Assembly: GCA_002811645.1 (NCBI GenBank) | Contig: PDIP01000112.1 | Span: 1 to 53,200, forward strand | Reading direction: 5' to 3' | DNA length: 53,200 nucleotides | From: Corallochytrium limacisporum | Lineage: Eukaryota > Opisthokonta | Part shown: positions 10,385-21,068 of the stretch, piece by piece | How the letters are laid out: each line of letters begins with the position of its first letter | How positions within the stretch are numbered: the stretch's first letter is position 1 | Position numbers and translations under genes: made by a program | The notes under the pieces: generated by a model | Database searches by the model: none | The model's input: the letters and a program-made list of their open reading frames with translations, nothing else | What the model was told of the DNA's origin: nothing

Positions 10385-13085
10385 GATTGCTTGGCTAAGT
10401 TTAGAACAGTCTACGTATAACAACACTACATCTCCCTTAGGGATGCGATTGTGCTCCTTTAAATACCCGTGGGCGGTGTGTTCTCTTAAACTGCTCTCAA
10501 CATTATTTTGTGTGTCTGCTACTGTGCACATGACGAGGAAGGTACCGTTTGCCACAGCTTCTAGCTTATCACTTCCCGTGAGTGGGATCCAGATGCAATG
10601 ACTCAGAAGCGGGGGAGGGGCAGACCCTCCCTTTCTATAGGGGGAAAGCTGACGGTGCCCCAGATTGGTAAAAAGTGACGACCAGTGTGAGCTGGCTGAC
10701 CCTAAGACTCACGGAGATTATGTCGTGTGATAGCGTCAGTCCGCAGTACAAGGATTTGCTTGGAATGCCTTTGCTTGCGATTTCCCTTGCATCTCAAAGT
10801 ATTCCCCATCCAAATTGACATTCTTCAAGAGTTTTGGATCATTGATTTTGTATATTTCTCCGCAAGTAAGTACATTCACGGATACTGCACGTCATCATCG
10901 GCATTGCCTTCAGCGTCCGTCACAGCTTGCTGGACCACTGTTGCAGCGAATAAATCCCAATGTCATCTGTCGCCCAAAAATAAACATTGTTGTCAACAGT
11001 ACGTCCCCACGAGACACAGCAAAAACCAAAGAATAATGAAAGGGAGCGCCACAGTGTGCAACTACCTGTACAATAGCTTTTTTTTGCTCGAACAAGCAAA
11101 GGGTAGCCAATCTTTGTCCACATTCGAGGGGGTAGCACTGTACGGAAAACCTTCGAATGTGTGTGTCTTGTGGCAACTGCGTTCGTAGTTTCCCGTGAAA
11201 GTGAATCCTACAAAGTAGTGCACTTGGGCAAATTTGGCAACTGTTCCACTGCAAATCACCACCAGTAGTCAATTTAAAAAAACATTGTACAATTGTTCAA
11301 GCCCAAATTCAGCTAAATGCCATTGTTTACACGGATATCAAGAAAAGAGATCGCTCAATAGTAGCAACGGCGCATAGATCCAACAGGCCGTTTTTTTGGT
11401 AGCAGGTCATCCGCTGGCATCGGTACGATTATTAGGCATATTGTCCACGGTAGATTGCAAAATTGGAACACCCTGAACGTAATGGCGTAATTGTTCATAT
11501 TTTCGCCATGGGCTACCGAGACCCGGCCAGCGAATTCGAAGGAAATAAAATATTGGGCGGTGCGGTTGAACTTTTGGTGGCAAGGATCGCAAAGAAAGCG
11601 TTCTCGAGGGCACACATAGTCCAGTGTAATAGCAAACGAGTGTTATATTGTCACATTTTGAGCGCATACAACAGTACATACCTGATCGCGGCACTGCCAG
11701 ATCATTTGGTTTGCGTGCTGCGCTGCGCGTCCTTATTCGTTTGTGGTTCCTCAATACATTTGAAACAATCGGTCAGGAACGCACACACGGCACCTCATTC
11801 TTAAACAATGTACACTGATCAGACCCAGGTGGATTCTAGATGGCGCTAACCAGTCCCAGCCGCCTGTTCAGGCTCAGTTGCAAGCCGCTACACACATGTC
11901 TTGACATGGTCAGAAAGGTCAGTCTTGTCATAAACGTGTCATCCTGGGCACATCCCCTGGGCGTCTGAGTAGACGCACGGCTATACACAGGTTGAGTACA
12001 ACTTCGCAAAATTATTAGTACATGGTTAGAAACCGATATGTACCGCAAGGTTGTCGGCGAGCCTCTGTTCAATCGAAGTCATTTCCGAAGTAGAAGGGCA
12101 GCAATGTCTCGGCCACGAAAATTGGAAAATTCCATTGGTCATGGCTGTGGCAGCAAGGAATCTTCAGGGGCAACATGCCCAGTCTGTCAGGCTTGCAAAT
12201 GAAGGCGCCCTTTCCCTGTAGTAACAGAGTGTACTTGTGTACTGAAAATTTGACCTTGCAAGTGTAGTGTTCAAAATCACTTCATCATCTATTCACTGGC
12301 GTTTGGCAGTGGCATGGCCTATTGCATAGGTTCATGTTCAATCTGGGCTTCTTTTGACAGGCGTAGCCACGCACTGGGCCAGACGACCGAACGACTTGCT
12401 GCTGGATGGTGGAATGTGTTATGTCTCGCCGTGCATGAGAGATTGGTATTGAAACGTAGGTTCCAAGAACCATGGGATACCACAAGAGGAAAGAAAGTCA
12501 TTGGCATAGTGTGATATCATAGATTTGTCATCGATGTCTTGAGAATCGCAAACTATGAATAGAGTTGGGTGTAAAGCTAAGGCTTTCGCCACTTTGCTGT
12601 AAATTCACCTGTAGGCCTAGTCAAGTGAGGGAGATTCTGACCAATCAGCGCCCACTATTGATCCCTCCCTGACGAATGGTGCGCTCCCGGGAGAGGGAAA
12701 GACCAAGGTTGGGATTAGGTCCTTAGCCATTCTCTCAGTTTTCAAACCCTCCCTTCACTGGGGGGGGGGGGTGTCAAGAGTACGGAGCCATTTGATCGAA
12801 CGGAGCGTGCCACTATGCCCCACCTCAATCTCGGATTCTCTCGGCTTTGAGGCGGGTATCCATAGCAAAGACTCCCCTTCCGGGGCCTGGCTCGCCCCCG
12901 GCGCTTCCGAGCAAAGGAAGGCGTTCCCCTAATCTACTCTACGCAACAGGAGCTCTCCTTCGGGCAGTGGGTATCTTGGTAAGAATTTAAGGCCATTCTA
13001 GGTACTTTAGACATTTGACTAGGAATCCAATCTGTGCCGTTGAAGCTAAACAAATGAACACCCCGGACCGTCAAAAGAATTTAAG
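10385..13085. other. Intergenic, with GC-rich hairpins near the ILK gene
   Basis: There is no supportable gene in 2.7 kb beyond the promoter at 10,459. Towards the ILK-like gene there are a G-run at about 12,760-12,770, a CTCCCGGGAG palindrome at 12,684-12,693 and a CCCC-TTCC-GGGG hairpin at 12,874-12,885. Confidence 0.5.
10459..10469 (-). promoter_or_regulatory. TATA-type core promoter
   Basis: The minus strand reads CGGGTATTTAA (continuing AGGAGC), 75 nt before the ATG at 10,384. It is the same 11-mer as at 800-810. Confidence 0.55.
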
Positions 13086-14630
13086 ATGTCAACGACAACA
13101 GTTTTTCAGGCGGCCAGGGAAGGCGACCTGTCAGCCTTAGAGTCTTGGATTCGGCATACGGAAAATTATAATCTGACAGATTCACATGGATTCACAGTTC
13201 TACACTGGGTGTGCCGCAACAACCATGTGGATGTGCTTGAGCTCATGATATCGTTTTGCAAATTAGGGATGGATGTGGAGAAACGGGCGCAATCTGGAGA
13301 TACTGCACTGTTGTTGGCCTCACAGTTCGGGAACGCTCGGGTTGTGTCTCTTCTGATTGATGCGCTTGGAGCTGATCCAGATGCTGTCAATGCGTTCGGA
13401 AACAGTGGACTTCACTATGCTACAATCAGGCGCAATAAAGAGCTGTCGGAAATCCTCATCAAAAATGGATGTCGCCTGGCTCGAGTAAACGCGGAAGGAT
13501 TGAGAGCGTCTGCGTTGAGACCTGACCATGACACTGACTTCACGCTTAGCTTAGAAACTATGGCCAAAGACCTGGGTCAAGATCTAACCGAGGATATTCA
13601 TGCAGATCTGAGCGCTTTTGAGACACGATTTGTGGGTGCTGGGTTTGGAAGAGACACTAATGAACATCCACGTGCGTCTGGCGTTGTAGAAGTAACCGTA
13701 ACGCCGTCTGAGGTCATTAACAATAGTCTATCAGGTGTATTCGAAAAGCTGGAACCAGAAGATATTGATATCCTAGCGGATGAGTCCACTATTGAAACCG
13801 CAAACAGGGTAGTGGAGACTTTCATGGGCACCGGATACTTCGGAAAGGTTACAGCTTACGAAAAGTTTAACATGAAGCATCCCGTGCAGGTCCTGGTGAC
13901 TTTCACTTCTGCCCCACTCTATGCACGCATGGGTATGGATACCTTTAATGACGAGATCACGGGTATGCAAAGGGCCACACAACGCCACGTTTCAAAGGTT
14001 TGGAAGGTGTTTTCAGAGCATCGCCTCTTACCAATTGTGGAAGTCTGTGGAATTGGGTCGGTTCCGCTACGTCATATCGTTCAGCAGGACCCTCAGGAGG
14101 CAAAGATTGGGGGTGAATTTGTCACTGTGCATGGTGCTACTGAGCTTGGTATCACACTTTGCGGGGCCATTCAGCATATGCATTCCCTGAGTCAACCTGT
14201 GGTGCATATGAATCTGAACGCGGAGACAGTGTACGTCGATCACCATGGCATGCCTGTGATTTCGTTGGGAAGTGCACTCTTCAAGCATACTGCTGAAGCT
14301 CAATTGATGGTGGAGAAGGCCCAGTTCCTAGCCCCTGAAGTCTTGCGCGGCGATGCCCTCGGTGGAGTCCTGAACAAAGACAATGCGCCAGCAGATATCT
14401 ATGGCTTGGGCATTATTCTTTGGCAAGCTTTGCACCGCGGCAAAGATCCATATCCAGATCTCAATGCGACTGAGATAGGATGGGAAGTAATTCTGAAAGG
14501 TTTGCGTCCAGAAATTGACGAAGAGCGTTGCCCGCGGAACTTTGCCCGTCTTCTGAAACTGACTTGGAATGCGCAAGGGGAAAGAAGACCTAGCATCGAT
14601 CAAATTCTGCAAGTGCTCGAGAAACTTTAA
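13086..14630 (+). CDS. ILK: Integrin-linked kinase-like ankyrin pseudokinase
   Basis: A 514-residue protein. Residues about 5-135 are ankyrin repeats closely resembling animal ILK (AREGDLSALESWIRHTEN, HGFTVLHWVCR). Residues about 240-514 are a kinase fold with the ILK end pattern (EIGWEVILKGLRPEI, RRPSIDQILQVLEKL). In animals ILK is an adaptor at integrin adhesions, binding PINCH through the ankyrins and parvin through the pseudokinase. Here the glycine loop GTGYFGKV (248-255) is present. However, the beta-3 lysine is replaced (PVQVLVTF), the HRD position reads HMNLN (374-378) and DFG reads GSA (395-397), while APE is kept (416-418). It is therefore predicted to be catalytically dead. About 80 residues between the two parts are longer than in human ILK (452 aa). 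Convergent with the next gene, 67 bp apart. Confidence 0.85.
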   Translation: MSTTTVFQAAREGDLSALESWIRHTENYNLTDSHGFTVLHWVCRNNHVDVLELMISFCKLGMDVEKRAQSGDTALLLASQFGNARVVSLLIDALGADPDAVNAFGNSGLHYATIRRNKELSEILIKNGCRLARVNAEGLRASALRPDHDTDFTLSLETMAKDLGQDLTEDIHADLSAFETRFVGAGFGRDTNEHPRASGVVEVTVTPSEVINNSLSGVFEKLEPEDIDILADESTIETANRVVETFMGTGYFGKVTAYEKFNMKHPVQVLVTFTSAPLYARMGMDTFNDEITGMQRATQRHVSKVWKVFSEHRLLPIVEVCGIGSVPLRHIVQQDPQEAKIGGEFVTVHGATELGITLCGAIQHMHSLSQPVVHMNLNAETVYVDHHGMPVISLGSALFKHTAEAQLMVEKAQFLAPEVLRGDALGGVLNKDNAPADIYGLGIILWQALHRGKDPYPDLNATEIGWEVILKGLRPEIDEERCPRNFARLLKLTWNAQGERRPSIDQILQVLEKL

Positions 14631-14697
14631 GAACTGTTTCTGGCGCGCCGAATGCAATTTATGTGTTGAAGCCGTATTAAAGAATACAATAATCTCT

Positions 14698-15156
14698 TTA
14701 CTCATCATCGTCCGGTTCACTATTTGCTACATCAGGAGCACTGGCAGTACCAGCTGTCCCACTGAAGAGATTGCCGAAGAGACTTGACAGCTGCTGTATT
14801 GCAGATGGCTCGTTACTTCCAGGGTATATTGGCTTCCTTAGGAACCGCTTTTTGTCCGCTTCAGCGATAACCTCCTTGATGCCGTCAATGAAAGGCTTTG
14901 AGCTCTGAAATGTTGCATGTTCAAGATCGTTATATGTTTCAGCAATATCTGGAATTCGGAAATTTTGTTCAATATACATTCCTGAGACTATGCCCAGCAT
15001 AACGCCGCCCATCAATGCCTTGTTGACCTTCGCTAACAAGAATCCTGCCGCGAAGGATTTAACCCAAAATGGTACCAAAACCTCTTCATCATCTCTACGC
15101 GATGAAGAATTCAGCCTCCGCCTGCCATAAGGGCTATTATTGTCGCCGGATACCAT
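14698..15156 (-). CDS. Small membrane protein like SLC35A4 microprotein
   Basis: A 152-aa protein from the ATG at 15,156; the frame continues upstream but without an ATG. Residues about 25-75 hold one glycine-rich membrane hairpin or segment. Its pattern (PFWVKSFAAGFLLAK, then GxxxGIVSGMYIEQNFRIPDI) matches, as I recall it, the human microprotein encoded upstream of SLC35A4 (PFLKGFLAGYVVAK, GTCTGIYAAQAYAVPNV). That protein is an inner mitochondrial membrane protein. Flanks here differ: a basic, Ser/Arg-rich N-terminus and an acidic tail ending EPDDDE. No nucleotide-sugar transporter gene is nearby, so this is a stand-alone gene. The homology is judged by eye and needs a profile comparison; the coding call itself is safer. 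Confidence 0.65.
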   Translation of the reverse strand: MVSGDNNSPYGRRRLNSSSRRDDEEVLVPFWVKSFAAGFLLAKVNKALMGGVMLGIVSGMYIEQNFRIPDIAETYNDLEHATFQSSKPFIDGIKEVIAEADKKRFLRKPIYPGSNEPSAIQQLSSLFGNLFSGTAGTASAPDVANSEPDDDE

Positions 15157-17195
15157 AGTGTGATAACTATATGGTGTGTGCCTCAATACTTGACCAATAT
15201 CATACCAACTTGTCTGCTTACCGCATTTTGTCTTTGATCCCAAATTATTGTACACAATCTTCAAGGGTCATCATACTTTGGCGTGGGGAATAGCTTGTGA
15301 AATAGTTTAACCAGTCCTACTCCAGCTGTAAGGAAGGAACTCCAACAGTGTTGCCGTAGACCCCTACCAAGCAGTCTGCAGCCGGGCAGTCACCGGGTCG
15401 TAGAAAATGGGAGGGGATTAAGCAAATCAAGAACTCAGTACCAATGGTATTGGAAGGGGAAACCAGAAAGGGAGGAGTAACCCGCCAACTGGTTGTAGAC
15501 TAGTGTTTTTTTTCCTGTTCCAGCAGTCGTCATTTATTTTTTTCTTAGTCTTTTCGCCTAGCGCGACGCTGTGAGAGATGAGATCAGTATATATAACCCG
15601 AGAACGACTTCCGCACCGCCAAGAGCCCCAGGCCTTCCCGGTCTTATCCCGTTGGAAGCGTTCGTCACAACGAACTAGGTGGGGAAGAATCCCTGTACAA
15701 GAGAACGAGGGTGCGGTAAGTGTTCTTGGCTATTGAACACTGTGGTGTTGGCCCACAGCGGGAGTAGAGGGACGTGCAGTAGTGATGGGTCAGAGTTGTA
15801 AACCAAGATAATTGTGAGAGAGCGTCCAGCCATGAGGAGATATGAGGGACGCGTTCGGACTGGAGGCGTGTACATTAGAGAAGTACGGGTGAATACGAGT
15901 GGCTCTGGAGGAAGCGCGAAAAGGTTTAGTCACGTCGAGGACAAGGAAAACGAATTCGATGATGTGGAAAGGGAGAGAGTAAACCTCCGATAGAATGAGC
16001 GTGTCTACGCCCCCCGGCGAGTATTGCTGTCCAGTCCTCTGATAAGTCGTCGGATTCCCCGTTCTTGCTCGAGACGGCATCGCAAGTGCGAAACTTATGG
16101 AAATGACATGCAGATCACCAACCCAAGCCGGGCAGGCCGCGGTCATTTGGATGGCACGATCCGTAGCAAGTCGAACTTAGAACCTTCGTCCTTCAACAGT
16201 GTCCGGCGTGATAGCCTTGCACTAAGTTTAAGAATCATCTGTGATTCCGAGGTTAGAATAACAATAAAACTTCGCCACTATATTACGCAAACCCCAGAGA
16301 AGAGAGGCAGCCCCTCTGGAGTGCGGTTGCCGTGCATATCCTACTGTTTTGGAAACGACCTATTGTGTGAGCGAGCTATACACGCAGCCCAACGTCACGT
16401 TGAATAGACTGGGCCGTCGGCATCAGGGTCATGAGAGGAGAGACTACTTTTTTTAAAGATATCGGTGCCCTAAATAGACATACCTCAACGTCGTTAGAAA
16501 AGTGTCTGTAAAATCTCAACGACGATTTGCAGGTGGTTCAACTTTCAAATGTGTAATTTGAAAAGCGGAACTACACTTAGGTTAAACCGGGCAATTCTCG
16601 CGACCGTGCGCAAACACTCCCACGAGAACCGTACGCCAACCAGACCTTAGGGTTAGAAGGCTGACGATGTCACGCAATGGACATCGCCCTTCACATGGCT
16701 CCATGTCCCGAAAAAGCTCTCTCTAGATCTATTTCCCAGTCAGGAAGCTGCAAGACACGTTCTTCCGTGAGCCATTCACAATTGTTCAGTGCACGTTTAA
16801 TTTCAAAAACCTTGCTAAAGACACCTGTGTATTCCCACCAGAGTTTCTTCTAAGCCACACAGCGTGCTAGCTTTTCTCAAGAATCAAACATCCCTTTCGG
16901 TTGTTGTATTCTTCAAAGACTCTGAGCGGCCTCTGTGGATACCGACAGACTGCGCTTATGTTGTCCGAAAGGGTCGGGGTCTCAGGTGAACCCCAAAATT
17001 TTCGCGCCCAAAATATGCACACACATACACACACCCCCACCAAGCGTTCCATCAACAAATCTATGGTGCGGGTCGCCAGTAGCAGCAGTCTACTACAACA
17101 ACAGCACCTTGCCAACGTACAGAGAATGCTAGCTACTTTCTATTCGTCTCTTAATTCTCTTGCTCACACTGGAGCACCATTATGTATACATGATT
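15157..17195. other. Intergenic, possible TATA/donor signals, no gene seen
   Basis: There is no convincing protein gene in about 2 kb. A TATATATAA box at 15,588-15,596 is followed by an ATG-free stretch with a GTTCGT-CACA-ACGAAC hairpin (about 15,659-15,674) and a GTAAGT donor-like site near 15,716. An isolated TTAGGGTTAG lies at 16,647-16,656, and a short CACACACA run near 17,020. Confidence 0.45.
15588..15596. promoter_or_regulatory. TATA-like box, orientation unclear
   Basis: TATATATAA on the plus strand. Read on the minus strand it is CGGGTTATATATA, reminiscent of the CGGGTATTTAA cores elsewhere in the window. No open frame follows closely on either strand. Confidence 0.3.
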
Positions 17196-20015
17196 CTATG
17201 CAATAGAGGCAGCAGCAGACCCGCCTGCTTCTATCTTTGCCTCCACGGATTCAGCGTGTCCAAGTTCTCGGTGATACTTGCCAACCAGGGAGCGATACTT
17301 GCTAAGAGTGTACGCACGCAAATAAGAGGTCCGGCTAAAGTCCGGACTGACCTTGAGAATGGGCACAGCGCGCTCAAATATGTCAACCTCAGGATCCAGA
17401 GAGCGTCCAACACCTTCCACTACACCAACCGCCATAACCACGGAGGCAAAATCGGGCTCAATTTTCACGTGGTAATCTGCCACGTAGGTCAGAATGTTAC
17501 CCAGTACCTCACCCACACTGACCTTGCCCAAGCTCAAAGTACGGCTGCGAACATTGTCCACAAGCTCGCCTACTTTGTCTGCGAATTCCTCAGGGTTCTC
17601 ACATTCGTGTCCTCTGGCACGCTCTACCATCATAAGGCCAACATCACGTCCACGTCCACTAGTCAATGCTTCAAACAGGTCTCTGAAGTTCTTACGATTA
17701 CCGGGTGAGAGCTCGGTAATGATACCTGTGTCCAGGAAAACAAGCTTTGGACCGGAATTTTCCTCATCTGTTTCACGCACTAAAATGTTACCGGGGTGCA
17801 AATCACCATGGATAAAGTTGTCCACAAGCAACATCTTCAGGAAGGCGTCCAGACCGAGACAAGCTAGCTGGTGACCAAGGGCATTCTTTTCGCTATTGTT
17901 GTCAAGCATGTACTCTGAGATCGGTGTACCAGGTTCATAGGACTCCATCAGATAGTCTTTTTCAATCATGTTAGGCACTGGTACTGGGAAGATGTACCGA
18001 TCCCTATCATCCTTGAAGTTTTTGTTGAACTGTACCAGGTTGAACGCCTCACGACGCATATCCAGCTGGTCAATCATCACACCAGTGAACTGCTCCACCG
18101 ACTCCCGAACGGACATCCAACGTGCCCTAGAACTATAGTCCAGAATACGAGCAAACGCATGAGCAAGAGCCAGATCCAGCAAAATGCTGTCTCGCACACC
18201 TGGATGAATCACCTTGAGTGCCACGTCCTGAGTCGTACCACTCACTGGATCGTAGATTCTGGCCTTGTGGACCTGTGCGATTGCACCACTACCAATAGGC
18301 TCCTGCTCAATGTACGCCACAGTGTCCGTAATGTTGTCCCCTAAGTAATAACGAAGTATCGACAGAGTTTCCTTCAGAGAATGAGTGCGAGACGCACTAT
18401 GCAGTTTGCTGAATCGGCAACAGAAATCCTCGCTGAAAATGTCCTTGCGAGTGCTGGCCCACTGACCAAACTTAATGAAGGCGGGTCCGGCCGACTCCAC
18501 GGCGTGGAAGAGCTGGTTCCACCACCAGTCCACAAAGTCCTTCTTCCAGCTCACGCTAGTTGGAATGAGATAGAAGAGGGGTAGGGTGATTAGATTGGGC
18601 AAGAACTTGATGTACAAGACGATCATACGGCCAAGGGTACGAATGACTCCAATGCGACGGAATTCCTGGACAGGATCAAAGTCTGACAGCTTTACAATGG
18701 CATCCACATCCAAAGATGTCGCGAGCTGTTTTTCGAGATCTACGACAGCCTCCACATCTCCCAGAGGCTGCAGGATACGTGCAGACATGTCCTCAGGGGC
18801 CTGTTCACCAGCACGTAGCGCAGCGTAGTAAATACCAAGGCCGGTAAGACCCACACCGATCACAACCAGTGTACGTTTATCCTGAAAAGTGCGGGCGATA
18901 TCCCTGAAGACATCCTGCATCGCACCAGACATGGTCTGTTCAGCAACTTTGACACTCTGATCATGAATTTGCTTCGCCTCACGAATAATCTGTTCACGGG
19001 CAGGACGCGCTGCAGGGACAGTACGGCGGGCGGCCTCGGATACGGCTGAGGTTGTACCTGCCATCGCAGAAGGTGCCTTAGCCATGGCTTCAGCAGGTGA
19101 GGCGGGTCGCTGCGTTTGTGTCGCCTGAGTGACTTCCTTCAGGGTAGATGCAGTGATCTTGCGCTGAACTCTCTTCTTGGGTGCAGCCAGAGGGGTGGTA
19201 CCAGAGACCATCCGATGGCTTATCGGTGCATTAACATCTCGAGAAAGAGCTGCAAGGAATGTTTTAGCATGCTGTGATGCTTCTCCAATCACTGCCAGTC
19301 CCTTTGGTGCCACCCTTTGACTCGCTATAAAGGCGACACGCGCCTCCTTGAAGCGGTTCAAGTGAGGGAAAGGCGTACCGGGTGACGATGTGCGGAGAGT
19401 AGGCAAAATCTCTGCGGCCGTTTCCATCACTTTGCGTTCCGACAAATCCTTCCACTGCTCGTGAGTTAGCTTTGTGATGCCTTGCTCTTTTGCTATCTTT
19501 AGGCGTGCCAGCTTCATGCTTAAATTTTGGGCCTTGATGCCTTCAAAGTTCATCGTACGACTGACGTGTTGGGAATGCCACTGGCGCCTGCGTGCAAGAG
19601 GGACCCATGGCTTTGGTTCCCGCTTCAAGACGTCAACCTTTGCCATGGTCTCGTAAGCTTGACCAAGCAGCTGTCTTGTCTCAGCCTGTGTCACCTGCTC
19701 GCCTCTAGACAGAGGAATCTGAGTATTCTGCTGATGTTTGGCCCTTTCACGCAACCGTCTATTTCGGACCGCAGCACTGTGACGAATCCTACCGAAGCCC
19801 GACTCTTTGTCAATGAATGTGCCCTGACCCTTATCTGCCGGTGGTCTACGGGGAACAAAACCATCCACACGACGCGCATAGCGCTTGAAACGAACTTGTG
19901 TAAAGTTGCCGTTGCCATTCGTCCCAAGACTAACATTCTTCTTTAAACTTGTCTGCCCTACCGATAGCAAAGGATTTTGCAGCCTCGCACAGCGAAGTCG
20001 GAGGACGGACAACAT
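17196..20015 (-). CDS. ADCK2: ADCK2-type ABC1/COQ8-family atypical kinase, mitochondrial
   Basis: A 939-residue protein of the UbiB/ABC1 family, nearest in pattern to animal ADCK2 (FIKFGQWASTRKDIFSEDFCCRFSKLH). Family members support coenzyme Q synthesis or mitochondrial lipid metabolism and act at the inner membrane. The basic N-terminus without acids (MLSVLRLRCARLQ) fits a mitochondrial presequence, and a membrane segment lies at about 382-400. The KxGQ motif is at 515-518, the Ala-rich loop GSGAIAQVHKA at 575-585, the beta-3 Lys at 601 and HGDLHPGN at 736-743. The metal-binding DFG is DTG at 762-764. Human ADCK2 is about 626 aa; the extra length is a 300-residue basic region before the membrane segment. 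Single open frame, divergent from the protease gene. Confidence 0.9.
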   Translation of the reverse strand: MLSVLRLRCARLQNPLLSVGQTSLKKNVSLGTNGNGNFTQVRFKRYARRVDGFVPRRPPADKGQGTFIDKESGFGRIRHSAAVRNRRLRERAKHQQNTQIPLSRGEQVTQAETRQLLGQAYETMAKVDVLKREPKPWVPLARRRQWHSQHVSRTMNFEGIKAQNLSMKLARLKIAKEQGITKLTHEQWKDLSERKVMETAAEILPTLRTSSPGTPFPHLNRFKEARVAFIASQRVAPKGLAVIGEASQHAKTFLAALSRDVNAPISHRMVSGTTPLAAPKKRVQRKITASTLKEVTQATQTQRPASPAEAMAKAPSAMAGTTSAVSEAARRTVPAARPAREQIIREAKQIHDQSVKVAEQTMSGAMQDVFRDIARTFQDKRTLVVIGVGLTGLGIYYAALRAGEQAPEDMSARILQPLGDVEAVVDLEKQLATSLDVDAIVKLSDFDPVQEFRRIGVIRTLGRMIVLYIKFLPNLITLPLFYLIPTSVSWKKDFVDWWWNQLFHAVESAGPAFIKFGQWASTRKDIFSEDFCCRFSKLHSASRTHSLKETLSILRYYLGDNITDTVAYIEQEPIGSGAIAQVHKARIYDPVSGTTQDVALKVIHPGVRDSILLDLALAHAFARILDYSSRARWMSVRESVEQFTGVMIDQLDMRREAFNLVQFNKNFKDDRDRYIFPVPVPNMIEKDYLMESYEPGTPISEYMLDNNSEKNALGHQLACLGLDAFLKMLLVDNFIHGDLHPGNILVRETDEENSGPKLVFLDTGIITELSPGNRKNFRDLFEALTSGRGRDVGLMMVERARGHECENPEEFADKVGELVDNVRSRTLSLGKVSVGEVLGNILTYVADYHVKIEPDFASVVMAVGVVEGVGRSLDPEVDIFERAVPILKVSPDFSRTSYLRAYTLSKYRSLVGKYHRELGHAESVEAKIEAGGSAAASIA

Positions 20016-20350
20016 GTTTGTCCGTTACCCCACCTGACCTAAGTTCTACTAAATGTAATTCACACTGAAACTGTCTATTTGATCACAATCACATGACGCG
20101 ACAGTAACCCATCGTCACGGTGTATGGCAACAAGCAACCTTCCAGTAGCCTCAAGCTCCAATGATCCATGCCGAAAGTTAAATATCTTTTGTGGGGTGTG
20201 TATCAACATCATGTACTTGCAGCAATGTATCACCGGCTCGGCTGTCGTCATCAGCTCGAGGAATCCAAGTGTTTCATATATGCTTGTCCCGATACGCATT
20301 TTGAGACCTCCCATAGAATTGCACCACGCTACGCGAGGGCCTACAGATAA

Positions 20351-20366
20351 CCTCCCCTTGGGGAGG
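20351..20366. repeat. GC-rich hairpin CCTCCCC-TT-GGGGAGG
   Basis: Seven-base arms with a two-base centre, about 340 bp upstream of the ADCK2-type start. It is one of a recurrent family of C-run/G-run hairpins in this window. Confidence 0.7.
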
Positions 20367-21044
20367 GGGGGAGGGCACCAAGACACCATGTGACCGGCGT
20401 ATGGGCAATCTCGACCGGAAACGGTCAGACCTACCGCAAAGTTCAGGGAGAGAAGGGAGAGGCTGTGATTCTTCTGCATCAACATCCCGGTGAATGTCCT
20501 AGTGTCTCCAAAGAGCAATCCTTTCTGCTGCGCCTAACGCCTATCTGTAACAACGCAGCGACAACCAGTTGAAAACTACTGCGGTAGTACACAGAGCTAG
20601 CGTGTTTTCGTGGGAGGTGATCAAATAAAACGGATCCCCTACAAACTGTCTTAATTAAATTTAGGAGTCTATTTTGTGCAGGGTGCAGTAGGGATTGATT
20701 TTTCACTGGGCCTAGCATCTCGGATGGAACTCACAATCTTCGCTTGGTTTGGTGCCCCGGACCTGAGACGTCCGTCCGGTTCAGGCGCAAACCAGTACGC
20801 AACACCAAGAAAATGTTGCTCCGGGCAGTCGAGGGGAGCTCACCAAAACACAAGCGAAGTGATTGGAAACCTTAAGCGCTGAATCTCTATGCAACTAGGG
20901 AACCCACAGCCCCATTCATTCCCACATGTACCATTGACACGAACCGTTGCTCCCCCTAAAGAGCGATGGTCTCCCATTTGGTGGCTGTTCATTGTTGTTC
21001 CGTAAGCAGGCAATTAGGTGGCGGAGGATTCCCCCCCCGGTCAG

Positions 21045-21068
21045 GCCCCCCTTCCCCGGGGCGGGGGC
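21045..21068. repeat. GC-rich hairpin with nested CCCCGGGG
   Basis: GCCCCC and GGGGGC arms enclose a CCCCGGGG palindrome, about 390 bp upstream of the protease start. Confidence 0.65.

Noticed and set aside
10385-10555. Longer form of the small secreted protein from 10,555
   Set aside because: That start is a GTG, it lies upstream of the TATA box, and it would bury the signal peptide.
16647-16656. Interstitial telomere repeat TTAGGGTTAG
   Set aside because: Only about one and two-thirds units; expected by chance in 53 kb.
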